From: Billgrantia bachuensis
GTDB taxonomy: Bacteria; Pseudomonadota; Gammaproteobacteria; Pseudomonadales; Halomonadaceae
Direction of reading: 5' to 3'
Assembly: GCF_011742165.1 (NCBI RefSeq)
Contig: NZ_JAAQTO010000013.1
Span: forward strand, 186,001-250,000
Length of the DNA: 64,000 nucleotides
The notes under the pieces were generated by a model, which saw only the letters and a list, made by a program, of their open reading frames with translations, searched no databases and was not told the origin of the DNA. Below, piece after piece: positions 9,503-18,459 of this stretch; the first letter of the stretch is position 1, and each line of letters opens with the position of its first letter. The position numbers and the translations under genes are program-made.

Positions 9503-9536
9503 CCTCGTTTCAACGATGATGAAACGCCAGTCTAGG
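9503..9536 (-). promoter_or_regulatory. Shared control element, copy B (upstream of the operon's first gene)
   Basis: Counterpart of 5636-5669 (about 27/34 identities). Besides the TCGTT-2-AACGA dyad it contains a perfect 7-bp inverted repeat, CGTTTCA (9506-9512) and TGAAACG (9520-9526), spaced by 7 nt. It lies in the 122-bp divergent region between the reductase gene and the AraC-family gene at 9620, so it could control both directions. Confidence 0.6.
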
Positions 9537-9619
9537 CAGGTCACCATCTCCAACGCTTGACCCTGGCTCCGATATCGTTGTTCGAGGCTCTGCTCTCGAT
9601 CTGCAGGAGGCTCACCGCC

Positions 9620-10414
9620 ATGCACCAGACTCTAGCTCGCTGCAACCCGATCGCGCGTCGCAGCGGCGAGCACCTCCATGCGCACCCACAGCTGATGCTG
9701 GGCTGGCGCGGCACCATGGATTACGAATTCAGCCGTGGTGGGGAGCATCTGGTATTGGGGCAGGCGGCCATCCTTCCGCCGAACGAGCCCCACCTCTACC
9801 TGGGGCGAGGCGACGACTGCGAGGTGCTGGTCATCGACCTGGATGCCAACGACCCGTGCCTGGCGGCACTGGAGCGCAGCTGTGCGCTGGACCTGCGCGA
9901 ATCCCTGTTCGCCACCCCTCGGTCGATCAGCCTGCCGCCGTCGCTGATCCCCATGGTGGAGCTGGCGACGCGCCAACTGAAGGCACCCAAATCGGCGGCG
10001 CAATCCGCCCTGCTCAATCATCAATTGGCCATCATGTTCGTGAGCCAGCTCAGCGAGCTGGTCACCTTGGAGCGCCCGGACGATGTCGCTCACGAGCGAA
10101 TCACCGCCTCGCGTCTCGATGCCTTCATCGACGAACGCTTGGCAGAGCCTCCCGACAACGGCCTGCTCGCCGACGCCTTCCATCTCTGCCAGAGCCAGCT
10201 CCATCTGCTCTGCCTGCGTGAATTCGGCGTGACTCCGCAACAATACGTGCTGAACCGCAGGCTATTATGGGCGCGCTTCTGGCTGCGCGAGACACGCCGC
10301 CCGGTGAGCGAGATCGCCTACGATCTCGGCTTCTCGGACGTATCGAGTTTCTCGCGGGCCTATCGACGCCGGATGGGCCACGCCCCGAGTACGGAACGCA
10401 AAGAGCCGAGATAG
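9620..10414 (+). CDS. AraC-family transcriptional regulator
   Basis: AraC/XylS regulator of 264 residues: an N-terminal cupin-like sensing half (HAHPQLMLGW, HLVLGQAAILPPNEPH) and a C-terminal double helix-turn-helix (FGVTPQQYVLNRRLLWARF and PVSEIAYDLGFSDVSSFSRAY). ATG 9620 is preceded by a full CAGGAGG site at 9 nt; the in-frame upstream start at 9557 lacks one. It is divergent from the pyrroline-carboxylate-reductase operon and is the natural candidate regulator of it, and perhaps of putA through the shared element. Confidence 0.92.
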   Translation: MHQTLARCNPIARRSGEHLHAHPQLMLGWRGTMDYEFSRGGEHLVLGQAAILPPNEPHLYLGRGDDCEVLVIDLDANDPCLAALERSCALDLRESLFATPRSISLPPSLIPMVELATRQLKAPKSAAQSALLNHQLAIMFVSQLSELVTLERPDDVAHERITASRLDAFIDERLAEPPDNGLLADAFHLCQSQLHLLCLREFGVTPQQYVLNRRLLWARFWLRETRRPVSEIAYDLGFSDVSSFSRAYRRRMGHAPSTERKEPR

Positions 10415-10423
10415 ACTCGGCTC
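10403..10423. terminator. Hairpin overlapping the araC-type stop codon
   Basis: Perfect 8-bp stem GAGCCGAG/CTCGGCTC with a 5-nt loop that includes the TAG stop. It lies between convergent genes. T-tracts are short on both sides, so efficiency is uncertain. Confidence 0.55.
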
Positions 10424-10465
10424 TCACTCATATGGCGCAGTATCCGCGCCACCTTCACCCGTTTG

Positions 10466-11059
10466 CTAAGGAGCCAGCCGCTCCACCAATGGCTCGATCG
10501 CCACGTCGCGCGGCTCGCCGTCGAAGTCGTCCTGGATCAGCTCCGCCGCACGCCGCTCGAGATAGCGGCCCGAACCTTCTACCTCGGCGATGCGCTCGAT
10601 GTCGGCCAGCGATTCGATCAGCCGCGGGGTCAGTCGATCGAGTACCGGGCGCACCTCCTCGGCCAGATCCGGCGGGTCGGCGAAAGGTGAGCGCCCTTCC
10701 TGCAGCCACTGGTGGTGCAAGCGCCGCTGGATCTGCTTGCTGGCCTCGAACTGCTTCTCGAAGAAGCGCCGGGCGAAGTCCTCGTCGACACCGGCCGCTT
10801 CGGCATCCTCCGACACCTTATCGAGAATCTGTGCCTCACGCTCGGGGGCCTCGATGGGCGCACCGCTGTTCCACTTGGCCTGGGCCACCAGCGGTGCCAC
10901 GTCGAGCCGCTCGTCGATCAGCCCCAGCATGCGGTCGATGGCCGCCTTGTCCTCGTCGGGTGGCTCCGGTGGCTGCATCTGGCAGCCTGCCAGCAGCAGG
11001 GCCAAGGCAACGGCAAGCCAGCGGCCGGAATGGATGGGCAACGTCTTACGCAACGACAT
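10466..11059 (-). CDS. Secreted/lipoprotein chorismate mutase, AroQ-gamma class
   Basis: Converts chorismate to prephenate outside the cytoplasm. The 197-residue protein starts with a lipoprotein signal ending in LLLAGC, so it should be membrane-anchored in the periplasm. It continues with the all-helical AroQ-gamma signature: IDERLDVAPLVAQAKWNSG, then REAQILDKV and FFEKQFEASKQIQ, which carry the usual Arg/Lys/Glu/Gln active-site residues. ATG 11059 has a GAGGAT site; an upstream frame to 11140 is rejected because it would bury the signal peptide. A cytosolic shikimate-pathway role is unlikely; why bacteria export this enzyme is not settled. Confidence 0.88.
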   Translation of the reverse strand: MSLRKTLPIHSGRWLAVALALLLAGCQMQPPEPPDEDKAAIDRMLGLIDERLDVAPLVAQAKWNSGAPIEAPEREAQILDKVSEDAEAAGVDEDFARRFFEKQFEASKQIQRRLHHQWLQEGRSPFADPPDLAEEVRPVLDRLTPRLIESLADIERIAEVEGSGRYLERRAAELIQDDFDGEPRDVAIEPLVERLAP

Positions 11060-11112
11060 GGCGATCCTCGCTCGGTTATTGGAGATGCTTCGAAAGAGTA
11101 CTCCAATTCGGC

Positions 11113-12015
11113 TCAACGCTCTCGCTGGGATTCCTGCCACTCTTCGGCGGCCTCCTCCACGCCGGGTTCATCGCCGCGGTTACGCGCCCCCTGGCGGTAG
11201 GCCTCCTCCTCGCGTACGTCGTCGATCACGGTCATCAGCTCGTTCACGTCCACGGCGCTGGTGTCATGCTCGAAGCAGCCCGTCAGTTGGCTCTCGGGGT
11301 GCAGCTCACCGGTCTCGTAGAGCGCCCAGATCTCCTTGCCGTAATCGGTACTCAACAGCTCGGGGGCAAAGCGACCAAAGTAGCGGCGCATGTTGTCCAC
11401 GTCGCGCTCGAACATCATTTCGGCACTGTTGTTGCCGGCGGCGTCTACCGCCTGGGGCAGGTCGATGATCACCGGGCCGTCGGCGGCCAGCAATACATTG
11501 AACTCGGAGAGGTCGCCGTGGATCAGGCCCGCACACAGCATCTTGACCACGTCGCGAATGACCTTGGCGTAGTATTCACGGGCCTGCTCGGGGCTCAGCG
11601 TCACGTCGTCCAGGCGCGGGGCGGTCAGGCCCTCGGCATCGCTGATCATCTCCATCAGCAGCACACCGTCGATGAACCCGTAGGGCTGCGGCACCCGGAC
11701 ATCCGCCGCCGCCAGTCGGTAGAGGGCATCGACCTCGGCGTTGAGCCAGGCCTGCTCCTGCTCCTTCTGGCCGTAGCGGGTCTTCTTGGCCATGGCCCGC
11801 GAACGGCGGCTGTTGCGTTCGCGGCGGCCCTCCTGGTACTGCACCGCCTGCTTGAAGCTGCGTTGCTTCGCCTCCTTGAAGACCTTGGCGCAGCGACGCT
11901 CCCCATGGGAGCGAACTACGTAGACCTGGGCCTCCTTACCACTCATCAGTTGACTCTCGACCGCCTCGATCAGACCGTCGTCGATCAGTGGCTGCAATCG
12001 CTTGGGTACCTTCAC
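11113..12015 (-). CDS. RIO1-type atypical serine kinase (PA4780 family)
   Basis: Protein of 300 residues with the RIO kinase core: nucleotide-binding lysine segment KEAQVYVV...CAKVFKE, catalytic loop IHGDLSEFNVL and the metal-binding DLPQ motif (the RIO equivalent of DFG). The family is known in Pseudomonas as PA4780. Targets in bacteria are poorly defined; a ribosome-maturation link is inferred by analogy with archaeal and eukaryotic Rio1. The adjacent DbpA, a ribosome-assembly helicase 17 nt upstream on the same strand, fits that idea. The C-terminus is highly acidic. Confidence 0.88.
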   Translation of the reverse strand: MKVPKRLQPLIDDGLIEAVESQLMSGKEAQVYVVRSHGERRCAKVFKEAKQRSFKQAVQYQEGRRERNSRRSRAMAKKTRYGQKEQEQAWLNAEVDALYRLAAADVRVPQPYGFIDGVLLMEMISDAEGLTAPRLDDVTLSPEQAREYYAKVIRDVVKMLCAGLIHGDLSEFNVLLAADGPVIIDLPQAVDAAGNNSAEMMFERDVDNMRRYFGRFAPELLSTDYGKEIWALYETGELHPESQLTGCFEHDTSAVDVNELMTVIDDVREEEAYRQGARNRGDEPGVEEAAEEWQESQRER

Positions 12016-12032
12016 CTAACCCCCTTCTGTTC

Positions 12033-13433
12033 TCAGCGGCTGACACGCCGGGCGCGGAACGAGCGCCCCTTGAGTTTCCCCGTACCGAGCTGGGCAAGCG
12101 CCGCCTTGGCGACCTCGCGCTGCACGGCCACGTAGGCGCTGCGCTCCAGCACCTTGATCTTGCCGACCTGGGCACCGTCGATGCCACCATCGCCGGTCAG
12201 TGCGCCGAGAATATCGCCGGGGCGCACCTTCTGCTTCTTGCCGCCGTCGAGCTGCAACGTCGCCATCTCCGGCAGGAAAGGCTCCCGCGCCAGCACGTTG
12301 CGTGGCGGCAGCGGCGCCTCCTCGAGCGGCTCGCCAAGAAACTCGGCCAGCCGTTCGAGGCGATAAGCCTCGCGCTCGGCGACCAGGGTGCAGGCGATGC
12401 CGGAGCTGCCGGCACGGCCGGTGCGCCCGACACGATGCACATGCACCTCGAGTTCACGGGCGATCTGATAGTTGAATACCGCATCCAGTGCTTCGATATC
12501 CAGTCCGCGTGCCGCCACGTCGGTCGCGACCAGGATGGAAGCGCTGTGGTTGGCGAACAGGATCAGGATGCGGTCGCGGTCACGCTGCTCCAGGTCGCCA
12601 TGCAGCGCCAAGGCACTGAAGCCCGCTTCACAGAGGGCATCGGCGACCTCCTGGGTCTCGCGCCGGGTGTTGCAGAACACCACGCTTGCGCGCGGCCGAT
12701 GCTGCAACAGTAGCCCACGCAGGGCCGAGAAGCGCTCCGACTCGTCCGTCACGCGGTAGACGCGCTGGCGAATGGTGGTCTCGTCATGGGTTTCGGCTAT
12801 CGCCACCTCGGCTGGATCACGCATCAGCTCTTCGGCAATGCGCCGAATCTCGTCACTGTAAGTCGCGCTGAACAACAGAGTCTGGCGGCAGGCTGGCGTC
12901 TCGGCGATGATCGCCTCCATCGCGGCCTGGAAGCCCATGTCGAGCATGCGGTCGGCCTCGTCCAGCACCAGGGTCTCGAGCGAGGCGAGATCGAGCGAGC
13001 CCTTGCGCAGATGCTCCTCCACCCTGCCCGGAGTGCCCACTATCACATGCGCACCATGCGCCAGGGAGGCGAGCTGCGGGCCCAGGGGAGTCCCGCCGCA
13101 CAGGGTCAGCACCTTGACGTTGGGTAATGTGCGCGCAAGCCGCCGGATTTCGCCAGCCACCTGGTCGGCCAGCTCACGGGTGGGGCAGAGCACCAGCGCC
13201 TGCACGCAGAAGCGCGCGACGAGGAGGCGTGACAGCAGCCCCAGGCCGAAGGCCGCGGTCTTGCCCGAGCCTGTCTTCGCCTGAGCGATCACGTCACGGC
13301 CCGCCAGCACCAAGGGCAGGCTCTCGGCCTGAATCGGTGTCATGGCGTGATAGCCGAGCGAATCGAGATTGGCCAGTAACTCTGGCGCCAGCGGCAGCGA
13401 GGCAAAGGCCCCGTCATGGGAGGAGTCGGACAC
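12033..13433 (-). CDS. dbpA: ATP-dependent RNA helicase DbpA
   Basis: DEAD-box helicase acting on 23S rRNA in 50S assembly. Motifs in order: AKTGSGKT (I), PTRELADQ (Ia), GTPGR (Ib), DEAD, SAT, then ATDVAARGLD (V) and HRVGRTGRAG (VI). The C-terminal segment after about residue 390 (GDILGALTGDGGI, IKVLERSAYVAV) matches the DbpA RNA-binding domain that recognises hairpin 92. No ATG lies near the conserved N-terminus FASLPLAPELLANLDSLGYH. GTG 13433 with an upstream CAGGT gives 466 residues, the normal length. The open frame extending to 13775 overlaps the next gene and looks non-coding. Confidence 0.94.
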   Translation of the reverse strand: MSDSSHDGAFASLPLAPELLANLDSLGYHAMTPIQAESLPLVLAGRDVIAQAKTGSGKTAAFGLGLLSRLLVARFCVQALVLCPTRELADQVAGEIRRLARTLPNVKVLTLCGGTPLGPQLASLAHGAHVIVGTPGRVEEHLRKGSLDLASLETLVLDEADRMLDMGFQAAMEAIIAETPACRQTLLFSATYSDEIRRIAEELMRDPAEVAIAETHDETTIRQRVYRVTDESERFSALRGLLLQHRPRASVVFCNTRRETQEVADALCEAGFSALALHGDLEQRDRDRILILFANHSASILVATDVAARGLDIEALDAVFNYQIARELEVHVHRVGRTGRAGSSGIACTLVAEREAYRLERLAEFLGEPLEEAPLPPRNVLAREPFLPEMATLQLDGGKKQKVRPGDILGALTGDGGIDGAQVGKIKVLERSAYVAVQREVAKAALAQLGTGKLKGRSFRARRVSR

Positions 13434-13695
13434 GAAATGGACCTGCGAGAAATTGAGCGATGCCGAGACGGCAAGCAAGCGAAGCGGGAATGCCGGCAGG
13501 CACGAACCGCGACTAGGCAAGACATCGTCTGAAAGGAAGGCAGGCAGAATAGCAGAAGCGACGCCCAATGTCGCCCTATCGGCAGAGCCGGGCCAGCAAG
13601 TGCTTACCGGCGCGTATGCGGCTGCTCGAGCCGGCACCGCGCATGGCGCCGTGCCGGCTCGAGGCGGTGAGAGAGAGCGGCCCCGCCAGGCTCGA

Positions 13696-15189
13696 TCAGG
13701 TGGACGACGACGCGGGTTCAGCCGTCGCCTGCCGCGGCGCTTCCATGCGCTCCTCCCAGCCACCGGCCAGCGCACGGTAGAGCCCCACCAGGGCAGTAGC
13801 GGCGCGTACGCTGCTCTGGGCCAGGCCGTCCTCGGCCTCCAGCCGCGAACGTTCGGCGTCGATCACCTCGAGGAAGTCGACCACGCCGACCTCGAAGCGC
13901 ACCCGCGCCTGGCGGGCCGCCTCGGCGCTGGCTTCGGCAGCCGCCTCCAGGTGCTCACGCTCGCGCAGCGACTGGGTGTAACGGGCGAGCGCCGTCTCGG
14001 CCTCCTCCAGAGCCTGCAGCACGGTCTGCTCGTAGCGCGCCAGGTTGGCCTCGGCGTCGGCATCGGCGGCGGCCATGCGTGCCCTGACTAGGCCGCTGTC
14101 GAGGAATGACCAGTCGACGCCCAGCGCCACCAGCCGCGTCTCACTGTCGCGGCCGAACAGATCGCCGGTACTGGCAGCCTGGGTACCCAGCAGGCCGGTC
14201 AGAGTGAAGCGCGGGTAGAGGTCGGCAGTGGCCACGCCGATGCTGGCGGTGGCGGCATGCAGGCGCCGCTCGGCCGCGGCGACGTCGGGCCGTCGACGCA
14301 GCAACTCGCCGGGAAGCCCGGCGGCCACCTGCTCGTGCAGCGCCGGCAGGGGTGCCGGCTCCTCCAGTCGGGCGATCAGCGCTCCCGGCTCGCGCCCGGT
14401 CAGCACCGCCAGGCGATGGGTGATGGCGGCAATCTCGCCTTTCAGCGCCGGAATGCGCGCAAGCGTGCTCTCGAGCTGCGCCCTGGCGCGCACGCTGTCG
14501 AACTCGGTGCCGCGCCCCGCCTCCAGCCGCGCGTCCACCAGGGCCAGCGACTCGCGCTGGTTGTCGGCGTTGGCCTGGGCCACGCGCAGTTGCTCCTGCA
14601 GACCGCGCAAGCGTACGTACTGGTCGACCAGCTCACCGACCACAACCACCTGCATGGCGCGCAGATCGGCGGCTGAGGCCTCCGCCTCGGCCTGCTGAGC
14701 TTCTACGGCGCGTCGTACGCGACCGAAGAAATCGAGCTCCCACAGCGCAGCAATGCCGGCGTCGTAACTTTCGAAATCCCGCTGCGAGCGCGTCGCCTGC
14801 GGCATCTGGTCGGCGCTGACACGCTGGTGGGCGGCGCCTGCCTCGGCGGTAACGCTGGGCGCCAGGTCGCGACGCGACTGGCGCAGCAGCGCCAGGCTGC
14901 GATCGTGGCGGGCCAGGGCGATGCGCAGGTCGTGGTTGGCGTCGAAGGCCTCCTCGACCAGCTCGGTCAGCAACGGGTCATCGAAGCTGCGCCAGAAATC
15001 GCGCTCGACGGCCTCTGCGGTCACCAGCTCCGACTCGGCACGCACCAGGGCAGCAGCCTCGGGAAGTACCGGAGCGCGGTAGTCGGGCCCCACCGCGCAG
15101 GCGGCCAGCGCCAGGGTCAGCGGCAACAGCATCAGGTGACGCATGCCACGTTTATGCATGCCCAGTTTATACATGGCCAGTCTATGCAT
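13696..15189 (-). CDS. RND efflux outer-membrane lipoprotein (OprM/NodT family)
   Basis: TolC-like outer-membrane channel of a tripartite efflux pump, 497 residues. The N-terminus carries a lipobox LALAAC followed by VGPDYRAP, diagnostic of OprM-type proteins. Two repeated coiled-coil/beta halves follow (for example EAFDANHDLRIALARHDRS and VARMAAADADAEANLARYEQ-type segments). ATG 15189 has a GGAGGG site and overlaps the stop of the RND permease gene by 8 nt. The first 20 codons consist of four imperfect 15-bp repeats, giving an unusually long basic n-region before the signal core. It ends 262 nt before the dbpA start. Confidence 0.95.
   Translation of the reverse strand: MHRLAMYKLGMHKRGMRHLMLLPLTLALAACAVGPDYRAPVLPEAAALVRAESELVTAEAVERDFWRSFDDPLLTELVEEAFDANHDLRIALARHDRSLALLRQSRRDLAPSVTAEAGAAHQRVSADQMPQATRSQRDFESYDAGIAALWELDFFGRVRRAVEAQQAEAEASAADLRAMQVVVVGELVDQYVRLRGLQEQLRVAQANADNQRESLALVDARLEAGRGTEFDSVRARAQLESTLARIPALKGEIAAITHRLAVLTGREPGALIARLEEPAPLPALHEQVAAGLPGELLRRRPDVAAAERRLHAATASIGVATADLYPRFTLTGLLGTQAASTGDLFGRDSETRLVALGVDWSFLDSGLVRARMAAADADAEANLARYEQTVLQALEEAETALARYTQSLREREHLEAAAEASAEAARQARVRFEVGVVDFLEVIDAERSRLEAEDGLAQSSVRAATALVGLYRALAGGWEERMEAPRQATAEPASSST
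15130..15189 (-). repeat. Four tandem 15-bp repeats forming the 5' end of the outer-membrane channel gene
   Basis: Units of 15 bp begin at 15189, 15174, 15159 and 15144 (minus strand). Each starts with ATG and encodes, in order, MHRLA, MYKLG, MHKRG and MRHLM. The unit length is a multiple of three, so copy-number change would alter the signal-peptide n-region and the number of possible start codons without a frameshift. Confidence 0.8.
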
Positions 15190-18100
15190 GATAGGAACCC
15201 TCCATGGGCTGCGCGGGTTCGGCCTGCTCGGGCTGCCCGCGCGTGACCAGCTTGCGCAGGGCGACGTAGAACACCGGGGTCAGGAACAGACCGAACAGGG
15301 TCACACCGAGCATGCCGGCGAACACCGCCGTGCCCAATGCCTGGCGCACCTCGGCACCGGCACCGCCGGCCAGCATCAGCGGCACCACCGCCGCGGTGAA
15401 GGTGATCGAGGTCATGATGATCGGCCGCAGGCGCAGACGGCACGCCTCCAGCGCCGCCTCGACGATGCCGCGACCCTGCATTTCCAGCTCGCGGGCGAAC
15501 TCGACGATGAGGATGGCGTTCTTGCACGCCAGGCCGATCAGCACCACCAGGCCCACCTGCACGAAGATGTTGTTGTCACCGCCGGTGAGCTTCACGCCGA
15601 TCAATGCCGAGAGCATGCACATCGGCACGATCAGGATCACTGCCAGCGGCAGCGTCCAGCTCTCGTAGAGCGCGGCGAGCGCCAGGAACACCAGCAGGAT
15701 GGCGAGCGGGAACACCACCAGCGCGGCCCCACCCTGGTTGACCTGCTGGTAGCTCAGGTCGGTCCACTCGAAAGACATGCCCGCCGGCAGTACCGCCGGG
15801 GCGAGCTGCTCGACCACCTCGATCGCCTGGCTCGAAGAGAGCACCCGCGGGTCGGCCTCGCCCATCAGGTCGGCGGCCGGGTAGCCGTTGTAGCGGATCA
15901 CCGGGTCGGGGCCGAAGGTCTGGTCGACCTGGATCATGCTGCCGATCGGCACCATTTCGCCGAAGGCGTTACGGGTGCGCAGGCGATCAATGTTCTCCAC
16001 GTCCATGCGGTAGTCGCCGTCGGCCTGGGCCATGACCTGCCAGGTGCGACCGAAGCGGTTGAAGTCGTTGACGTAGACCGAGCCCAGATAGACCTGCAGG
16101 GTCTCGAACAGGTCGGTCAGCGCCACACCCTGGGTCTTGGCCTTGACTCGGTCGACGTGCAGGTCGAGCTGCGGCACGTTGGACTGGTAGGAGGTGATCG
16201 GATAGCCCATGCCGGGCGCCTGCATCAGCGCGCCGCTGAAGCCGTCGACGGCCTGCTGCAGTTCGCCGTAGCCCAGCCCGGCGCGATCCTGGATGAACAA
16301 CGAGAAGCCCGACCCCGAGCCGATGCCGAGGATCGCCGGCGGAGTGAAGGCGAAGCTGAATGCCTCCTGCAGGCCGCCGAACTTGCCGTTGAGTTCGGCG
16401 ACGATCTCGTCGGCGCTGCGCGAGCGCTCGCCGAACGGATCGAGCCCGAAGAATACCGTGCCGGTGTTGGGCGTGTTGGTGAACTGCAGTGGATTGAGCC
16501 CGGGGAAGGCCACCGCCGAACTCACGCCGTCGGTTTCCAGCGCCAGGTCGGTCATGCGCCGGATCACCTCCTCGGTGCGGTCCAGCGAGGCGCCCTCCGG
16601 CAGCTTGGCGCCGCCGATCAGGTACATCTTGTCCTGGGTCGGAATAAAACCGCCGGGTACCAGTTGGAACATCGTCCCGGTGCCCACCAACAGCAGCGCA
16701 TAGACGGCGAACACCACGCCGCGCCGACGCAGGCTGCGCGTCACGCCGCGCTGGTAACGCTCGGAGCTGGCGCCGAAGAAGCGGTTGAAGGGCCGGAACA
16801 GCCAGCCGAACAGGAAGTCGATCAGGCGCGACAGGCGATCCTTCGGCGCGTCGTGGGGCTTGAGCAGCATCGCCGCCAGCGCCGGCGACAGCGTCAGCGA
16901 GTTGATCGCGGAGATCACCGTGGAGATGGCAATGGTCACCGCGAACTGGCGGTAGAACTGGCCGGTGACGCCCTCGAGAAAGGCCATCGGCACGAACACC
17001 GCGCACAGCACCACCGAGATGGCGATGATCGGCCCGCTCACCTCGCGCATGGCCTGGTGGGCCGCCGCCAGCGGGGCGAGCCCCTCCTCGATGTTGCGCT
17101 CGACGTTCTCCACCACCACGATGGCGTCGTCGACCACGATGCCGATCGCCAGCACCAGCCCGAACAGGGTCAGCGTATTGATCGAGAATCCCAGCAGGTA
17201 GAGCACGGCGAAGGTCCCCACGATCGACACCGGCACCGCCAGCAGCGGGATCACCGAGGCGCGCCAGGTCTGCAGGAACAGCGTCACCACCAGCACCACC
17301 AGCAGCACCGCCTCGAGCAGGGTCTTGATCACCGACTCGATCGAGTCGCGCACGAACACGGTGGGGTCGTAGACGATCTCGTACTCGACGCCATCGGGGA
17401 AGCGCTCGGCCAGCTCGTCCATCTTGTCGCGTACCGCATCCGACAACGCGATGGCGTTGGAGCCCGGTGCCTGGAAGATACCGATGGCCACCGCCTGCTG
17501 GTTGTCGAGCAGCGAGCGCAGCGAGTACTCGGCCGCGCCGAGCTCAATGCGCGCCACATCGGAAAGATAGGTTACCTGGCCATCGGCGCCGGCCTTGACC
17601 ACGATATCGCCGAACTCCTCCTCGGTGGTCAGGCGCCCCTGGGCATTGATCGAAATCAGGAAGTCGGAGGTCGTCGGCGTCGGCGGCGCACCGAGCTGCC
17701 CCGCCGAAACCTGCACGTTCTGCTCGCGAATCGCGGCGATGATGTCGCCCGCGGTGAGCCCGAGGGCGGCGGCACGATCGGGGTCGATCCACACCCGCAT
17801 GGCATAGTCGCCGGCGCCGAACAGCATCGCCTGGCCTACCCCGGGCAGCCGTGCCAGCTCGTCGCGCACGTGCAGCGCCGCATAGTTGCGCAGGTAGGTG
17901 CTGTCGTAGCGGCCGTCGGGCGAGATCAGCTGCGGCACCATGGTCAGGTCGGGCGACTGCTTGTCGGTGGTCACGCCCTGGCGGCGCACCGCCTCGGGCA
18001 GCCGGGCCAGCGCCTGGCTGACCCGGTTCTGCACCTGGACCTGGGCCTCGTCCGGATCGGCCCCGGGGCGGAAGGTCAGCGTCATCGCCAGCACCCCATC

Positions 18101-18358
18101 GGAACCGGCCACCGACTTCATGTACATCAGATTCTCGACCCCGGTGATCGCCTCCTCGAGCGGCGTGGCCACCGTCTCGGCGATCTCCTTGGGGTTGGCG
18201 CCGGGATAGACCGCGCGCACCTGCACGGTGGGCGGCACCACGTCGGGGTACTCGCTGACCGGCAGCAGCGGGATGGTGATCGCCCCGGCGATGAATATCA
18301 GGATCGACAGCACCGCGGCGAAGATCGGCCGGTCGACGAAGAACTTGGCGAAATCCAT
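15182..18358 (-). CDS. RND multidrug efflux permease (HAE1, MexF/AcrB type)
   Basis: Inner-membrane proton-driven drug exporter of 1058 residues, the normal HAE1 length. It starts MDFAKFFVDRPIFA with the first membrane helix. The proton-relay aspartates lie in LAIGIVVDDAIVVVENVER (helix 4), and the second-half equivalent is VGLVVLIGLACKNAILIVEFA. The periplasmic porter domain carries VYPGANPKEIAETVA and PLEEAITGVENLMYM. ATG 18358 has a GGAGGGAG site. It is the middle gene of adaptor-permease-channel and is 101 nt downstream of the adaptor. By overall pattern it is closest to MexF-like pumps; the drug spectrum is not predictable. Confidence 0.96.
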   Translation of the reverse strand: MDFAKFFVDRPIFAAVLSILIFIAGAITIPLLPVSEYPDVVPPTVQVRAVYPGANPKEIAETVATPLEEAITGVENLMYMKSVAGSDGVLAMTLTFRPGADPDEAQVQVQNRVSQALARLPEAVRRQGVTTDKQSPDLTMVPQLISPDGRYDSTYLRNYAALHVRDELARLPGVGQAMLFGAGDYAMRVWIDPDRAAALGLTAGDIIAAIREQNVQVSAGQLGAPPTPTTSDFLISINAQGRLTTEEEFGDIVVKAGADGQVTYLSDVARIELGAAEYSLRSLLDNQQAVAIGIFQAPGSNAIALSDAVRDKMDELAERFPDGVEYEIVYDPTVFVRDSIESVIKTLLEAVLLVVLVVTLFLQTWRASVIPLLAVPVSIVGTFAVLYLLGFSINTLTLFGLVLAIGIVVDDAIVVVENVERNIEEGLAPLAAAHQAMREVSGPIIAISVVLCAVFVPMAFLEGVTGQFYRQFAVTIAISTVISAINSLTLSPALAAMLLKPHDAPKDRLSRLIDFLFGWLFRPFNRFFGASSERYQRGVTRSLRRRGVVFAVYALLLVGTGTMFQLVPGGFIPTQDKMYLIGGAKLPEGASLDRTEEVIRRMTDLALETDGVSSAVAFPGLNPLQFTNTPNTGTVFFGLDPFGERSRSADEIVAELNGKFGGLQEAFSFAFTPPAILGIGSGSGFSLFIQDRAGLGYGELQQAVDGFSGALMQAPGMGYPITSYQSNVPQLDLHVDRVKAKTQGVALTDLFETLQVYLGSVYVNDFNRFGRTWQVMAQADGDYRMDVENIDRLRTRNAFGEMVPIGSMIQVDQTFGPDPVIRYNGYPAADLMGEADPRVLSSSQAIEVVEQLAPAVLPAGMSFEWTDLSYQQVNQGGAALVVFPLAILLVFLALAALYESWTLPLAVILIVPMCMLSALIGVKLTGGDNNIFVQVGLVVLIGLACKNAILIVEFARELEMQGRGIVEAALEACRLRLRPIIMTSITFTAAVVPLMLAGGAGAEVRQALGTAVFAGMLGVTLFGLFLTPVFYVALRKLVTRGQPEQAEPAQPMEGSYHA

Positions 18359-18459
18359 GACAAGACTCCCTCCCGGCGCGGACAGCCAAGTCCGCGCCGA
18401 AGATCGTTCAGGGGTTTATAGCGGCTGTTATGTCACTGCCTGCGGTGAAGCCCTGGTGG

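Noticed and set aside
13434..13775. N-terminal extension of DbpA to 13775
   Set aside because: The extension is Arg/Pro-rich, overlaps the outer-membrane channel gene and has no relation to helicases; GTG 13433 gives the normal length.
15143..18421. A 1092-codon open frame opposite the RND permease
   Set aside because: Same cause: the complementary frame of a GC-biased gene lacks stops. The translation is low-complexity His/Arg/Gln with no recognisable family.
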